A stretch of DNA of 64,000 nt from Myxococcota bacterium (GTDB taxonomy: Bacteria; Myxococcota_A; UBA9160; UBA4427), in NCBI GenBank assembly GCA_029243605.1, contig JAQWRT010000080.1:1-64000 (forward strand). The letters are read 5' to 3'. The notes under the pieces are model-generated. The model ran no database searches. It saw only the letters and a list, made by a program, of their open reading frames with translations, and was not told the DNA's origin. How positions within the stretch are numbered: position 1 is the first letter of the stretch; every line of letters starts with the position of its first letter. Position numbers and translations under genes: made by a program. Of this stretch, positions 41,205 to 51,736 are shown piece by piece.

Positions 41205-42092
41205 CTAGCCTCGAGAAATTGCCTCATCGCCCAGGCCGGGAGGGTTCCCGGAAGGCTCACCCGACGAGCGCTCGCCCTCACCGCCACCCCGCAATTTCTG
41301 GGTCTCTCCCGTCAGGATCTCGTGGAGCATGACCCTGAGCCGAGAGGCGTCGAGCCCTCGAACCATTTCCCCCGCCATGACCACCGAGATCGTCGCCGTC
41401 TCCTCCGAGACGACCACCACCACCGCGTCGGTCTCTTCGGTGATGCCCACGGCGGCCCGGTGCCGAGTCCCGATCCCCTCGGGCAGATTATCGCGCTGGG
41501 CAAGCGGAAGAATGCAGCCCGCCGAAGCCACTCGGCCATCGCGCACGACCACGGCACCGTCATGCAGCGGCGAGACCGGCTGAAAGAGCGCGACCAGAAG
41601 ATCGGCGCTGACCCAGGAATCAATGACCCGGCCCGCCTCAATCTGGTCTGTCAGCGCGCTTTCCCGCTCGAGCACGATCAGCGCCCCGACCCTTTTCTGA
41701 ACCAGGCTCTGGGCCGCCCGAACGATCTCTTCCAGCATCTTGGATTCCTGCTGGGCGGAGACGGTGGGAAAGAAGCCCCTTCCCACTCGAGCAAGGGCCC
41801 GCCGAATATCGTTCTGAAAGAGCACAATGATAATCAGCACAGCCGACCCGAGGAAATTCTGCAGGATCAATCGCACGGTGGGCAACTGAAAAACCTCGGA
41901 GGCGAGACTCAGTCCGATGAGAACGATCAACCCCACCAAAATCTGGATCGCTCGGGTGCCACGAATCAAGAGCAGCAGCCAATAGATCCCGATTGTGACC
42001 AAAAAAATATCCACGCTGTCGCGCCAGGGATCGAAATTGGCGGCGAAAAAATCACCGACCTCGCGAAGGAAGGTCCAGATGACCTGAATCAC
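41205..42092 (-). CDS. cdaA: Diadenylate cyclase CdaA
   Basis: Makes cyclic di-AMP from two ATP; 295 aa. Three transmembrane segments occupy about residues 25-95 (VTIGIYWLLLLI, ILVGLIVLIGLSLAS, SAVLIIIVLF). The catalytic DAC domain has both motifs: LHDGAVVVRDG and GTRHRAAVGI. The C-terminal tail is Gly/Ser-rich. The GTG start at 42092 has AAGGAG five bases upstream and overlaps the folP stop (GTGA); a longer frame upstream reads through folP out of phase. The second messenger is best known from Gram-positive bacteria but is also made by deltaproteobacteria. Confidence 0.94.
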   Translation of the reverse strand: MIQVIWTFLREVGDFFAANFDPWRDSVDIFLVTIGIYWLLLLIRGTRAIQILVGLIVLIGLSLASEVFQLPTVRLILQNFLGSAVLIIIVLFQNDIRRALARVGRGFFPTVSAQQESKMLEEIVRAAQSLVQKRVGALIVLERESALTDQIEAGRVIDSWVSADLLVALFQPVSPLHDGAVVVRDGRVASAGCILPLAQRDNLPEGIGTRHRAAVGITEETDAVVVVVSEETATISVVMAGEMVRGLDASRLRVMLHEILTGETQKLRGGGEGERSSGEPSGNPPGLGDEAISRG

Positions 42093-42949
42093 GCCAACTC
42101 CTTCCGACGCGCCGAGCCGAGTGCCCGGCCGACCTGAACCGCTCGGAGCGCCCCGGCCGGGTCGTGGACGCGAACAGCATCCGCGCCACCGAAGGCCGCG
42201 ACCGCGCAGGCCGCATGACTGGCGAACTCGCGGTCCGCCACCGCTTCCCCGGTAATGGAGCCGAGAAAGGCCTTGCGCGAAGCGCCCACCATCACGGGCA
42301 AGCCGAGACGGCCCTTCAGCCAACCAATATGAGCGATCAGTTCCAGATTGTCCTCGAAGCGCTTCCCGAAGCCGATACCGGGATCGACGACCAAGTTACG
42401 ACTGGCCACACCCGCCGCCCGGGCCTGCTCGACGGATCGTGCCAATTCCAGGGCGACCTCCTCGAGGACATCTTCGTAGCCGGGGGAATCCTGCATAGTC
42501 GCCGGAGTCCCGCGCAGATGTCCAAGAATCAACGTGCTCCCAGCCTCGGCCACTTCCGCCGCCAGGGTCGCATCGCTCGACAGCCCGGATATATCGTTGA
42601 CCACACGCGCCCCGGCCTCAATAGCGCAGCGAACCACAGGGGTCCGACGCGAGTCGATGGAAATGGGAACGTCCAGATCCTGGGCGAGTTTCTCGATGAC
42701 ACCCGCTGTACGATCAATCTCTTCCTGAACCCCGACCTCGCCGGCACCGGGCCGGGTCGACTCACCACCGACATCGATCATGTGGGCACCGGCCTCCACC
42801 AAAGCATGGGCGGCCGCAAGGGATCGATCGAGACAGATATCCCCGCTCGAGCCCAAGAGTCGCCCCCCGTCCGAGAAGGAGTCGGGCGTAACATTCAAGA
42901 CCCCCATCACGGTCACTCGATCGGCTGGAAAGAGTTGGTCGTCGCCCAC
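42089..42949 (-). CDS. folP: Dihydropteroate synthase
   Basis: Folate enzyme of 286 aa joining p-aminobenzoate and dihydropterin pyrophosphate; target of sulfonamides. TIM-barrel marks: MGVLNVTPDSFSDGG, DVGGESTRPGA, SIDSRRTPVVRCAI, NDISGL, DPGIGFGKRFEDN and the C-terminal VRVHDPAG. All are in place. GTG start at 42949. It lies between ftsH (21 bp upstream) and cdaA (overlapping), the ftsH-folP-cdaA order known from several proteobacterial lineages. Confidence 0.95.
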   Translation of the reverse strand: MGDDQLFPADRVTVMGVLNVTPDSFSDGGRLLGSSGDICLDRSLAAAHALVEAGAHMIDVGGESTRPGAGEVGVQEEIDRTAGVIEKLAQDLDVPISIDSRRTPVVRCAIEAGARVVNDISGLSSDATLAAEVAEAGSTLILGHLRGTPATMQDSPGYEDVLEEVALELARSVEQARAAGVASRNLVVDPGIGFGKRFEDNLELIAHIGWLKGRLGLPVMVGASRKAFLGSITGEAVADREFASHAACAVAAFGGADAVRVHDPAGALRAVQVGRALGSARRKELA

Positions 42950-42970
42950 GCCGCTTCTCCTTGGCGCAAC

Positions 42971-44878
<1,908 letters not shown>

Positions 44879-45073
44879 TGCTTATCCTCTACGCTCTACT
44901 CGCAAACGGTAGTTCGCGATGCACTTCGCCGAACGAAAGCCCGGTTTCAGCTCCTGGACCGTTGTCGAGACGCCGCCTTGGGCGCCTTAGTTCACCGGAG
45001 CCGCCAACTGCCCATGAGCTGCACACCGCCCGCTTCCTGGGACGCATGCCATCGCTGCATAACCGAGTTGAGC

Positions 45074-46150
45074 TTAGCATGAACCCTTGGCATCTACCTC
45101 AACCCGCCCCATTCGAAAAACCCCCCGGGCCTTGATCAACCTAAGCCCGCCTGGAAGTTCAAGCTCGGCGCCCGTGTACAAGTTCTCCGCCGCTAGGAAG
45201 CGCCAGAGGCGCACGAGATGCACCCGGCTGATGTCCCGACCCGCTCCCAACTCCCTCATGGCGCGGGCGGCCAGCCGCAGGGCCAGCGCCTCGGGCAGCT
45301 CAGCCCATCCCTCTTCCACGAGTTCCAGGCCTCGCCCGGACATCCGCCCCTCAGCGTCGTCGTGATCCTTGATCCCCCAAAGCTCCCCTGCTTTCAATTC
45401 CACCAACTCGTCGATCCACTCCGAGTCTCGCCTCTGACTCTCGGCCAGGCGAGCGACCGCCCTGAGAAGTTGAGGGTTGAATTCCTCTGCCAAGCCGGGA
45501 ATCCAGTGACGACGCAAACGGTTTCTCGTATAGGCGTCACTGGCATTCGACGAGTCCTCTCTCCAATCGAGACCTTCGCTTCGGGCGAAAGCCTCGATCT
45601 CGGCCCGGCTGGCCGCGAGCAAAGGCCGCACCACGCCGCCCTCGCGAGACCGCTCGGGGATTCCCCCCAAAGCCGAGGGGCTCGCTCCCCGAAGCAACCG
45701 CATGAGGACGGTCTCCGCCTGGTCGTCGAGGGTATGGGCGGTGGCGATGCAGTCTGCGGCATGCTCCTCCGCGATGGTCTCGAGGGCCCGGTAGCGACAC
45801 GTCCGCGCGGCCTCTTGCAGTGTGGGCCGGGCTCGCTTCGTGCCCCCCTCCCGGAGGCTTCGTGGATCGACCCGAGCGCTGGAAAAGCGCAATCCCATCT
45901 CCGCAGCCCGCAGCGAGACGAAGCGCTCGTCGCCGTCGGATTCCTCGCCGCGTAGGCCGTGGTTGATATGGGCCACGGAAAGCTTCAGGCCCTCGGCCGA
46001 AGCAACCCGATGCATCCCCTCGAGCAACACTGTGGAATCCACACCGCCGGATACGGCGATCAGCACGTGCTGCCCTCCCAGTCGAAGGTCTCGAACAGCG
46101 CGGCTGAGGACATCCAGGACCATCCCGGGAGAGTACCTCGCGCGCCCCAT
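45074..46150 (-). CDS. tilS: tRNA(Ile)-lysidine synthase
   Basis: Modifies C34 of tRNA-Ile(CAU) to lysidine, so that it reads AUA; 358 aa. The PP-loop is IAVSGGVDSTVLLEGM (about 31-46); further marks are AHINHGLRGEESD, ATAHTLDDQAETVLMRLLRG and RPLL. C-terminal substrate-binding region is shorter than in the E. coli protein but present. It is the first gene of the long minus-strand run that goes down to era, 195 bp upstream of ftsH; that gap holds no gene I can support. A divergent acyl-CoA ligase starts 67 bp away on the plus strand. Confidence 0.94.
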   Translation of the reverse strand: MGRARYSPGMVLDVLSRAVRDLRLGGQHVLIAVSGGVDSTVLLEGMHRVASAEGLKLSVAHINHGLRGEESDGDERFVSLRAAEMGLRFSSARVDPRSLREGGTKRARPTLQEAARTCRYRALETIAEEHAADCIATAHTLDDQAETVLMRLLRGASPSALGGIPERSREGGVVRPLLAASRAEIEAFARSEGLDWREDSSNASDAYTRNRLRRHWIPGLAEEFNPQLLRAVARLAESQRRDSEWIDELVELKAGELWGIKDHDDAEGRMSGRGLELVEEGWAELPEALALRLAARAMRELGAGRDISRVHLVRLWRFLAAENLYTGAELELPGGLRLIKARGVFRMGRVEVDAKGSC

Positions 46151-46217
46151 CCCGTCGCCTCATCGTGTCCCCGGATCCCTGGCGCGAATTCGGCATCTGA
46201 AGTATTCCCCAGCCCCT

Positions 46218-47792
46218 ATGACCCCGACGGCGCCGACCCGCCCTCCCGCTGGACAACGCTCCCCCCATCACAACCTGGGCGAGTGGCCTTCGCATTGGGC
46301 GCGGGTCACCCCCGATGCACCCGCTCTGGCCGATGAGACCCGCAGTGTGACGTGGCGTGAATTCGCCGACCGGGTTGCCCGATTGGCCGGCTGGCTCAGG
46401 GATGGGCACATCGCCCCGGGCGACCGGGTTGCCCTCCTTCTCGACAACCGGACCGAGTTCCTCGAGCTCTTCTTTGCCACGGCCCGAACCGGCGCCATCA
46501 CCTTTCCCATCAACCTGCGCCTCACCCCCCGAGAGATCGCATTCCAGCTCGACGACTGTCGTCCGGCCGCCATTTTTTACGAGGCCGCGCTGCGCCCTAC
46601 CCTCGAAGAGGCCCTGGCTCTCGCGAGTCATCGACCCGCCCTGGGATTCGCCATGGATCGGGCAGGAGATCCTTTGGGAGAAGCCTGCGCAGAGGCGTCA
46701 CCTCTCGAGGAGGCCGTGGCTGTCCAAGCCGATACTCCAGCCATCCTGATGTACACCTCCGGAACCACGGGCCATCCCAAGGGCGCTCTGCTCCCCCATC
46801 GCAAGGCGCTCTATAACGCCCTCAACGCGGTGGAGGCCTTCGGCATTCGTCCGGGCGACCGGGTGCTCGTCGTCGCTCCCCTGTTCCACTCCCTGGGGCT
46901 CCAAATTCTCGCGATTCCCCTGCTCTATTCGGGAGGCCTCCTGGTCCTCCACCGACGCTTCGACCCGGAAGCCGTTTGGAAGGCTGTCGCGCGCGAGAGG
47001 ATCAACTATTTCGGAGGCGTACCCGCCATGCATCAGCGGCTCTACGAGCGCCTGGCGGCGTCTCCCCCAGCCAGCCTTCCCGACTTGCGTTTCGTCTTTA
47101 GCGCCGGCTCGGCGATCTCCACCGAACTCATCCGGAATTTCGCCTCTGCTGGGATTCTCGTTCTCCAAGGCTATGGCCAAACGGAAACCTCGACGCTTAC
47201 TTCCCTCACCCTCGAGGACGCCCCCACCCGAGCGGGAAGCGTTGGCCGACCCGTCCTGCACGCCGAACTCCGGGTCATCCGAACCGAGACCGTCGCCCGT
47301 CCACCCATGGAGTGGGAAGACGCCCGAGAACACGAAACCGGGGAAATCGTCGTCCGCGGCCCCATCACCATGGTGGGCTATTGGGAGCGACCCGAGGCCA
47401 CGGCGGAGACTCTCACCGAGGGCTGGCTGAGAACCGGGGACCTCGCCCAACAGGATGCCGAGGGATTTCTGACCCTGGTCGGGCGCGCCCGAGAAATGCT
47501 GATCTCGGGGGGTGAAAACGTCTACCCCGCCGAAATCGAAGCGGTCTACCGGGAACACCCCGCGATTCAGGAAATCGCTGTAATCGGCGTCCCCGATCCC
47601 CAATGGGGAGAGGTCCCCCGGGCCCACATTCTCCTCGAACCCAACCGGGACCTCGACAGCCAGGAACTGGAGAGTTGGGGCCGGGAGAGGCTCGCCGCTT
47701 TCAAAATCCCGCGCAAGATCATCATCGAAAACGATCTCCCCCGGACCGCCAGCGGCAAGGTGCGCAAACACAAACTCCGCAACCCCGCCTAG
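46218..47792 (+). CDS. Acyl-CoA ligase of the AMP-forming family
   Basis: Adenylate-forming ligase of 524 aa, probably fatty-acid--CoA ligase. The P-loop-like AMP motif is MYTSGTTGHPKGALLPH; other marks are GYGQTETSTLTS, the hinge GWLRTGDLAQQDAEGFLTLVGR, MLISGGENVYPAEIE, and the catalytic lysine near the C-terminus in LPRTASGKVRKHKLR. Start ATG 46218; the frame is open further up but would run antisense through tilS. The stop TAG shares the four bases CTAG with the stop of the convergent histidine kinase. Substrate could be a medium- or long-chain acid; not decidable from sequence. Confidence 0.88.
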   Translation: MTPTAPTRPPAGQRSPHHNLGEWPSHWARVTPDAPALADETRSVTWREFADRVARLAGWLRDGHIAPGDRVALLLDNRTEFLELFFATARTGAITFPINLRLTPREIAFQLDDCRPAAIFYEAALRPTLEEALALASHRPALGFAMDRAGDPLGEACAEASPLEEAVAVQADTPAILMYTSGTTGHPKGALLPHRKALYNALNAVEAFGIRPGDRVLVVAPLFHSLGLQILAIPLLYSGGLLVLHRRFDPEAVWKAVARERINYFGGVPAMHQRLYERLAASPPASLPDLRFVFSAGSAISTELIRNFASAGILVLQGYGQTETSTLTSLTLEDAPTRAGSVGRPVLHAELRVIRTETVARPPMEWEDAREHETGEIVVRGPITMVGYWERPEATAETLTEGWLRTGDLAQQDAEGFLTLVGRAREMLISGGENVYPAEIEAVYREHPAIQEIAVIGVPDPQWGEVPRAHILLEPNRDLDSQELESWGRERLAAFKIPRKIIIENDLPRTASGKVRKHKLRNPA

Positions 47793-49660
47793 GCCGTGTT
47801 CTCCCCGGTGACCGGCTCCCTCAGCGGCTTCGGAGACATCAGGACCTCCTGCACTTTCGCGAGGAGCGAAGCCCTCTCGAAGGGCTTCTGAAGGAAGGGG
47901 ATGACCCTCTCCTCTGGCCCGAGCATCCCGTTGTCGTAGCCCGACACCAGCAACACCTTCATTTCTGGCACTCTCTCGCGGAGGGCGTGGCTGAGTTCCA
48001 CCCCGGATGTCCCCGGCAAAACGAGATCCGTCAGCAGCAGGTCGACCTCCTCGCCCACATCCTCGAAGATTCGCATGGCATCTTCAGCCCCCGCGGCGAC
48101 CAGCACGCGATAGCCCTCGCTCTCCAAAACCTCCCGGGTCAACACGCGCACGAGACCCTCGTCCTCCACGACGAGCACCGTACTTCCGACCACCGGGACC
48201 GAGGGCGTCACTGTCTCGACTTCCCCCTCGACCGAAGGCAAATACAACCGAAAAGTGGTTCCCTCGCCGATACGGCTGTCCACCTCCAAAAAGCCGCCAC
48301 TCTGGGACACAATTCCGTAGACCATGGCGAGTCCGAGGCCGGTGCCTTCCCCTGCCCCCTTCGTCGTAAAGAAGGGTTCGAAGATCCGGGTCAAGGTTTC
48401 CTCGTCCATTCCAGCCCCGTTATCTCGAACGCTGAACACGACGTACTCGCCTGCTGGGATTGAACTCGAACTGCCCGCTGGAATCACCGTATCCGACTCC
48501 ACGTACTCGGAGAAGAGGGCCAACTCGAGGCGCCCCACCCCGACCATGGCGTCTCTCGAGTTAATGGAAAGGTTCAGGATCACCTGCTCGAATTGGTTTT
48601 CGTCGACATCAACCCAGCCCAAACCCTCTTCCGCCGCCACGATGACTTCGATGCGCTCACCGATCAATCGCCCGAGCATTTCTTCCATGCCCCGAAGCAC
48701 TTCCTCGGGCTTGACCACGCTTGACCTCAAGACCTGCTTGCGACTGAAAGCTAGGAGTTGCCGTGTCAGCGCCGCCGCCCGCTCTCCGGCTGAAACAATC
48801 TGACCGGCGCTGGCCCGAGAGGTCGTGCTCAGCGCCGAGTCGTCCACCAGGGTTTCGGCATAGCCCAGGATCACGGTCAGGAGATTATTGAAATCGTGGG
48901 CCACACCTCCGGCCAGTCGCCCCACGGCTTCCAACTTCTGAGACTGTTGCAACTGCAGTTCCAACTCCTGTTGCCGCTCCTGGAGTTGAACCGCTGATGC
49001 CAGGGCATCCACCGAGTCATTGAGGCGCAGAAACTCCTCGGCCCCCTTGAACGGCTCATCCGCCACCGGCTCCCCCGCCGCGAGTCTTCCGAGTTTTTCA
49101 TCGATCTTCCGCAGGGGGTAGACGGTCAAGCGATAGAACCCGATCACCAGCACAGCGGCTGTAAGAAAGAGCAGCCCCGCGAAAAAGATCTGAAGCTCCA
49201 CCACGTGCTGCGCCGCTTGGGCCTCGACGTCGCCCAGGTCGATGACGATTTCGACCTCACCGACCTCGTACTCCCCGGCTCTCAGCATGCGACTCACTTC
49301 GAAGGTGGCCGACCCACCAAAGGCCACAGTCCCCTCGCTCTCGACGAGCACGCTGCCGTCTCCGCCTCGGATCCGCATGGCACGAACAGCCGGATAGGTT
49401 TGCTTAAAATCGTCGGCGATCCTGCGAAGAACGGGCAGGTCGATGTCGGCATCGGCGGTGATCACCTGATCCTGGAGCACCGGAACCAGCGCGCCTAATG
49501 CGCTCCAATACTGCTCCCGCATCAATCCGACCATGGCGTCGGTCTCCATGCGCCGAACGGGCTCGTTGGTCAGCAGAAAGAGGCCAAACGAAACCACACC
49601 CAGAGTTGCAAAAAGCCTTCTCCGAATTGACCACGCTGCTGGCCTAGGTGCACCCGTCAT
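47789..49660 (-). CDS. Hybrid sensor histidine kinase with C-terminal receiver
   Basis: Membrane sensor of 623 aa. TM1 about 14-31, a periplasmic sensor region of ~125 residues, TM2 about 157-178, HAMP-like segment, a short Gln-rich coiled coil ([15 protein letters not shown]), HisKA with His255 in [11 protein letters not shown], HATPase with DNGAGM and [13 protein letters not shown], then a receiver with phospho-acceptor Asp545 in [10 protein letters not shown]. Probably acts on a separate histidine phosphotransferase or regulator not in this window. The gene for a PhnD-type binding lipoprotein lies 35 bp upstream on the same strand, suggesting that the binding protein presents a ligand to this kinase. 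Confidence 0.93.
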   Translation of the reverse strand: MTGAPRPAAWSIRRRLFATLGVVSFGLFLLTNEPVRRMETDAMVGLMREQYWSALGALVPVLQDQVITADADIDLPVLRRIADDFKQTYPAVRAMRIRGGDGSVLVESEGTVAFGGSATFEVSRMLRAGEYEVGEVEIVIDLGDVEAQAAQHVVELQIFFAGLLFLTAAVLVIGFYRLTVYPLRKIDEKLGRLAAGEPVADEPFKGAEEFLRLNDSVDALASAVQLQERQQELELQLQQSQKLEAVGRLAGGVAHDFNNLLTVILGYAETLVDDSALSTTSRASAGQIVSAGERAAALTRQLLAFSRKQVLRSSVVKPEEVLRGMEEMLGRLIGERIEVIVAAEEGLGWVDVDENQFEQVILNLSINSRDAMVGVGRLELALFSEYVESDTVIPAGSSSSIPAGEYVVFSVRDNGAGMDEETLTRIFEPFFTTKGAGEGTGLGLAMVYGIVSQSGGFLEVDSRIGEGTTFRLYLPSVEGEVETVTPSVPVVGSTVLVVEDEGLVRVLTREVLESEGYRVLVAAGAEDAMRIFEDVGEEVDLLLTDLVLPGTSGVELSHALRERVPEMKVLLVSGYDNGMLGPEERVIPFLQKPFERASLLAKVQEVLMSPKPLREPVTGENTA

Positions 49661-49695
49661 CTAACTCGCCTTTACCGCTGCCCATCCAGATCGAC

Positions 49696-50622
49696 TCAGG
49701 ACTCAGCGCCAAATTCCCTGCTTGCCCCAATGGCCGAACGGATCGGATCATAATCACTGTCTTCGCCGGCCAGAAACCCATCCTTCTTGAGCGCCTTGAG
49801 CGCCTTCTCATCGGTCATCTCAAGCAACGCTTTCTGGACCGCCACGAAGAGTGTCGGATCCAGATCGGCGCGCGCGATCCACGGCTTGGTCACGTTCGGA
49901 AATCGAGCGAGCACCCGAATCGGCTCCCCCTTGGCCACCAACTTCTTGAAAGTACCCTCTTTCAGGGCACCGGCCGCATACATCCGGCTCCCCACCGCCA
50001 TGCCCACCTTGTCGTGTCGCCCAAGATAATCAAAGCCACCCAGATCCTCGGCCCCTATGCCGTTTTTCAGCAGCAGTTCCTGGGCCAGAAAGCGTCCGAT
50101 CGTCGAGCGCGAATCGCCGAAGGCGAAACGCTCACCCTTAATTTCCTCGAGAACCTCGATTTCACTGTCGGCGTGCACGCAGATAACGCCGTAGAAAACC
50201 TTTTTCCCTTTTTTGCTTTCCATGGCAAGAAGCTGAATTCCCGGCTCCATCTCCTTCGCCATCACGTAGGAGGCCGGACCCATCCGGGCGAAATCGACCC
50301 GACCCTCGATCAGGTCATTCACACCGCCCTCGTAGGTAGAGGCCACCTTCAGGGAAACCCTGACCGGTCGGTCCAACTCCGCCGAGAGCGCCGACTCGAG
50401 GGCCGCGGTCGCGGGAGCGAACTGCTTCACCATCTCGGTGGCCGCGTCGGATGTGTAGATTCCGAAGGACAGTTCCATCGCCGGCTTGCCTTGCTCCAGG
50501 CTCGCCTCATTTTGGACGCCCGGAGCAGGGGCCGAGGAATCACAGGCCCACGTGAAGCCAAGCAGAAGCCACAGGCCCACAGCCCGACGAACTAAAGCGG
50601 ATCTATGGAGACCGTCAACCAT
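49696..50622 (-). CDS. PhnD-like phosphate/phosphonate-binding lipoprotein
   Basis: Periplasmic solute-binding protein of 308 aa, PhnD/PF12974 type. The signal peptide ends in a lipobox (GFTWAC), so it should be a lipoprotein. Family segments: LSFGIYTSDAATEMV, GRVDFARMGPASYVM and AFGDSRSTIGRFLAQEL (phosphonate-binding loop region). No permease or ATPase gene is adjacent. Instead the next gene is a hybrid histidine kinase. Orphan PhnD proteins paired with kinases are known in several bacteria, where they serve as ligand sensors. Ligand not certain: phosphonate, phosphite or something else. Confidence 0.88.
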   Translation of the reverse strand: MVDGLHRSALVRRAVGLWLLLGFTWACDSSAPAPGVQNEASLEQGKPAMELSFGIYTSDAATEMVKQFAPATAALESALSAELDRPVRVSLKVASTYEGGVNDLIEGRVDFARMGPASYVMAKEMEPGIQLLAMESKKGKKVFYGVICVHADSEIEVLEEIKGERFAFGDSRSTIGRFLAQELLLKNGIGAEDLGGFDYLGRHDKVGMAVGSRMYAAGALKEGTFKKLVAKGEPIRVLARFPNVTKPWIARADLDPTLFVAVQKALLEMTDEKALKALKKDGFLAGEDSDYDPIRSAIGASREFGAES

Positions 50623-50776
50623 GGCTATTTACCCAGAGTTCGCCCGTTGTGAACGGACGGTTTCGAGTCGCGTGTAGAAAACGAAGGATAGCACTTCCCC
50701 AGCCAGGGTTGAGCGAGACCAGGAAACTCGACCGCCGAGTACGCGGGAGCCTTGGGATCCGCTCGGGTAGGAGGGG

Positions 50777-50853
50777 TGGTAGCGGTGGCTGGACTTGAAC
50801 CAGCGACCTACGGCTTATGAAGCCGTCGCTCTAACCGACTGAGCTACACCGCC
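50777..50853 (-). tRNA. tRNA-Met (anticodon CAT)
   Basis: Cloverleaf of 77 nt with encoded CCA (50777-50779). Acceptor GGCGGTG pairs with CACCGCT (first pair G-U); anticodon arm ACGGC-TTCATAA-GCCGT gives CAT; T arm GCTGG-TTCAAGT-CCAGC. A first-pair G-U rather than C-A mismatch suggests elongator Met rather than initiator; tRNA-Ile2(CAT) with lysidine cannot be excluded. Confidence 0.95.
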
Positions 50854-50940
50854 TCACCCCTGACTCGGAACTGGGTGGGGTGGTACCACCCGTTCCATGC
50901 GGGCGGGGAATCTAGCGCAATCCCCCGACCGATCGAGTCC

Positions 50941-51726
50941 CTAGGGCGTAAGCTCCAGGTTCTTTTGCTGGAGTGCCTGGACCGTGGCCTCGAGGGTCTG
51001 CACCCTCTGCAGCAAGTCCGCCCTGCTCCCAGGAGCGGGCGTGGTCGGGGAAACTCCGGGCTCGGCGTCGGGCTCGTAGCCGTCAACCGCAAAGCGCGCC
51101 ACTTTCCCGACCAGGTCGTCGAGATCGGGGATGACCTCGCCGATCGCGCCCGAATGGACAAAGATTTCACGCAGGTTGTCCTCGTCCCCACCCGGGTCGG
51201 TTGAAGCCGCGTGCATATCGAGGCTTGCCCCCTCGCCAAAGCGAGTAAACGAGCCGAAGAGAACGAAATCGGCGCCTGCCCCTCGGCCCGCCGCCACCGC
51301 TTCCTCGAAATCCGTCGTCGCCTGCTCGGGATCCTCGATTTGAATCAATTGAAAATCGGCGCTCTGATGGAAGCGCGCCATCAGCATGTCGGATATCCCT
51401 CGCCGAAGGTATCCTGGGCTCTCGGAACTGTGGACCACCATGGGCAGCAGCAAGATGGTAGGCCTTTCGTCGCTCGCCGACGCTCCAGGCATCAGCAGCA
51501 TCGCTCCCAGAACACCCATGACCGATAGCGCCACGCCAAAGCCCGAGCCCGAGCCCGAAATCGAGTGTCTCGCTGCCTGGCGGCCCAATTTTCGATTCGC
51601 AATTCCCAAAACCCGGACTCCGATCCCGATGGCTGGGGCCGACTGTGAGGGTATCTCCTCGCCTCGCCGACCACGTTGGCCGGCCCGAGATGGGCCGACG
51701 CTGGCGACGGGAGTTTCTGGGATCAC
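50941..51726 (-). CDS. Exported protein, possible TolB/CsgG-like N-terminal domain
   Basis: Protein of up to 261 aa, unrecognised. The mature part begins near DERPTILLLPMVVHSSE and continues GYLRRGISDMLMARFHQ, an alpha/beta pattern seen in TolB-N and CsgG-like domains; then GADFVLFGSFTRFGEGASLD. The C-terminal 30 residues form a coiled coil (LLQRVQTLEATVQALQQK). A signal peptide is likely at VALSVMGVLGAMLLMPGASA. The start is unclear: GTG 51726 lies ten bases after the kinase stop but gives a long charged leader and has no ribosome-binding site; a TTG about 42 codons in would give a standard signal peptide. Probably co-transcribed with the upstream kinase. Confidence 0.65.
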   Translation of the reverse strand: MIPETPVASVGPSRAGQRGRRGEEIPSQSAPAIGIGVRVLGIANRKLGRQAARHSISGSGSGFGVALSVMGVLGAMLLMPGASASDERPTILLLPMVVHSSESPGYLRRGISDMLMARFHQSADFQLIQIEDPEQATTDFEEAVAAGRGAGADFVLFGSFTRFGEGASLDMHAASTDPGGDEDNLREIFVHSGAIGEVIPDLDDLVGKVARFAVDGYEPDAEPGVSPTTPAPGSRADLLQRVQTLEATVQALQQKNLELTP

Positions 51727-51736
51727 TCGGGGTGCG

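Noticed and set aside
50878-50891. Perfect palindrome GGGTGGTACCACCC upstream of tRNA-Met
   Set aside because: No partner promoter element at a useful distance and no T tract; possibly part of a processing hairpin, but a single site is not enough.
51540-51560. Hexamer repeat GAGCCC
   Set aside because: Three copies in a Gly-Ser coding stretch; ordinary low complexity in a GC-rich gene.
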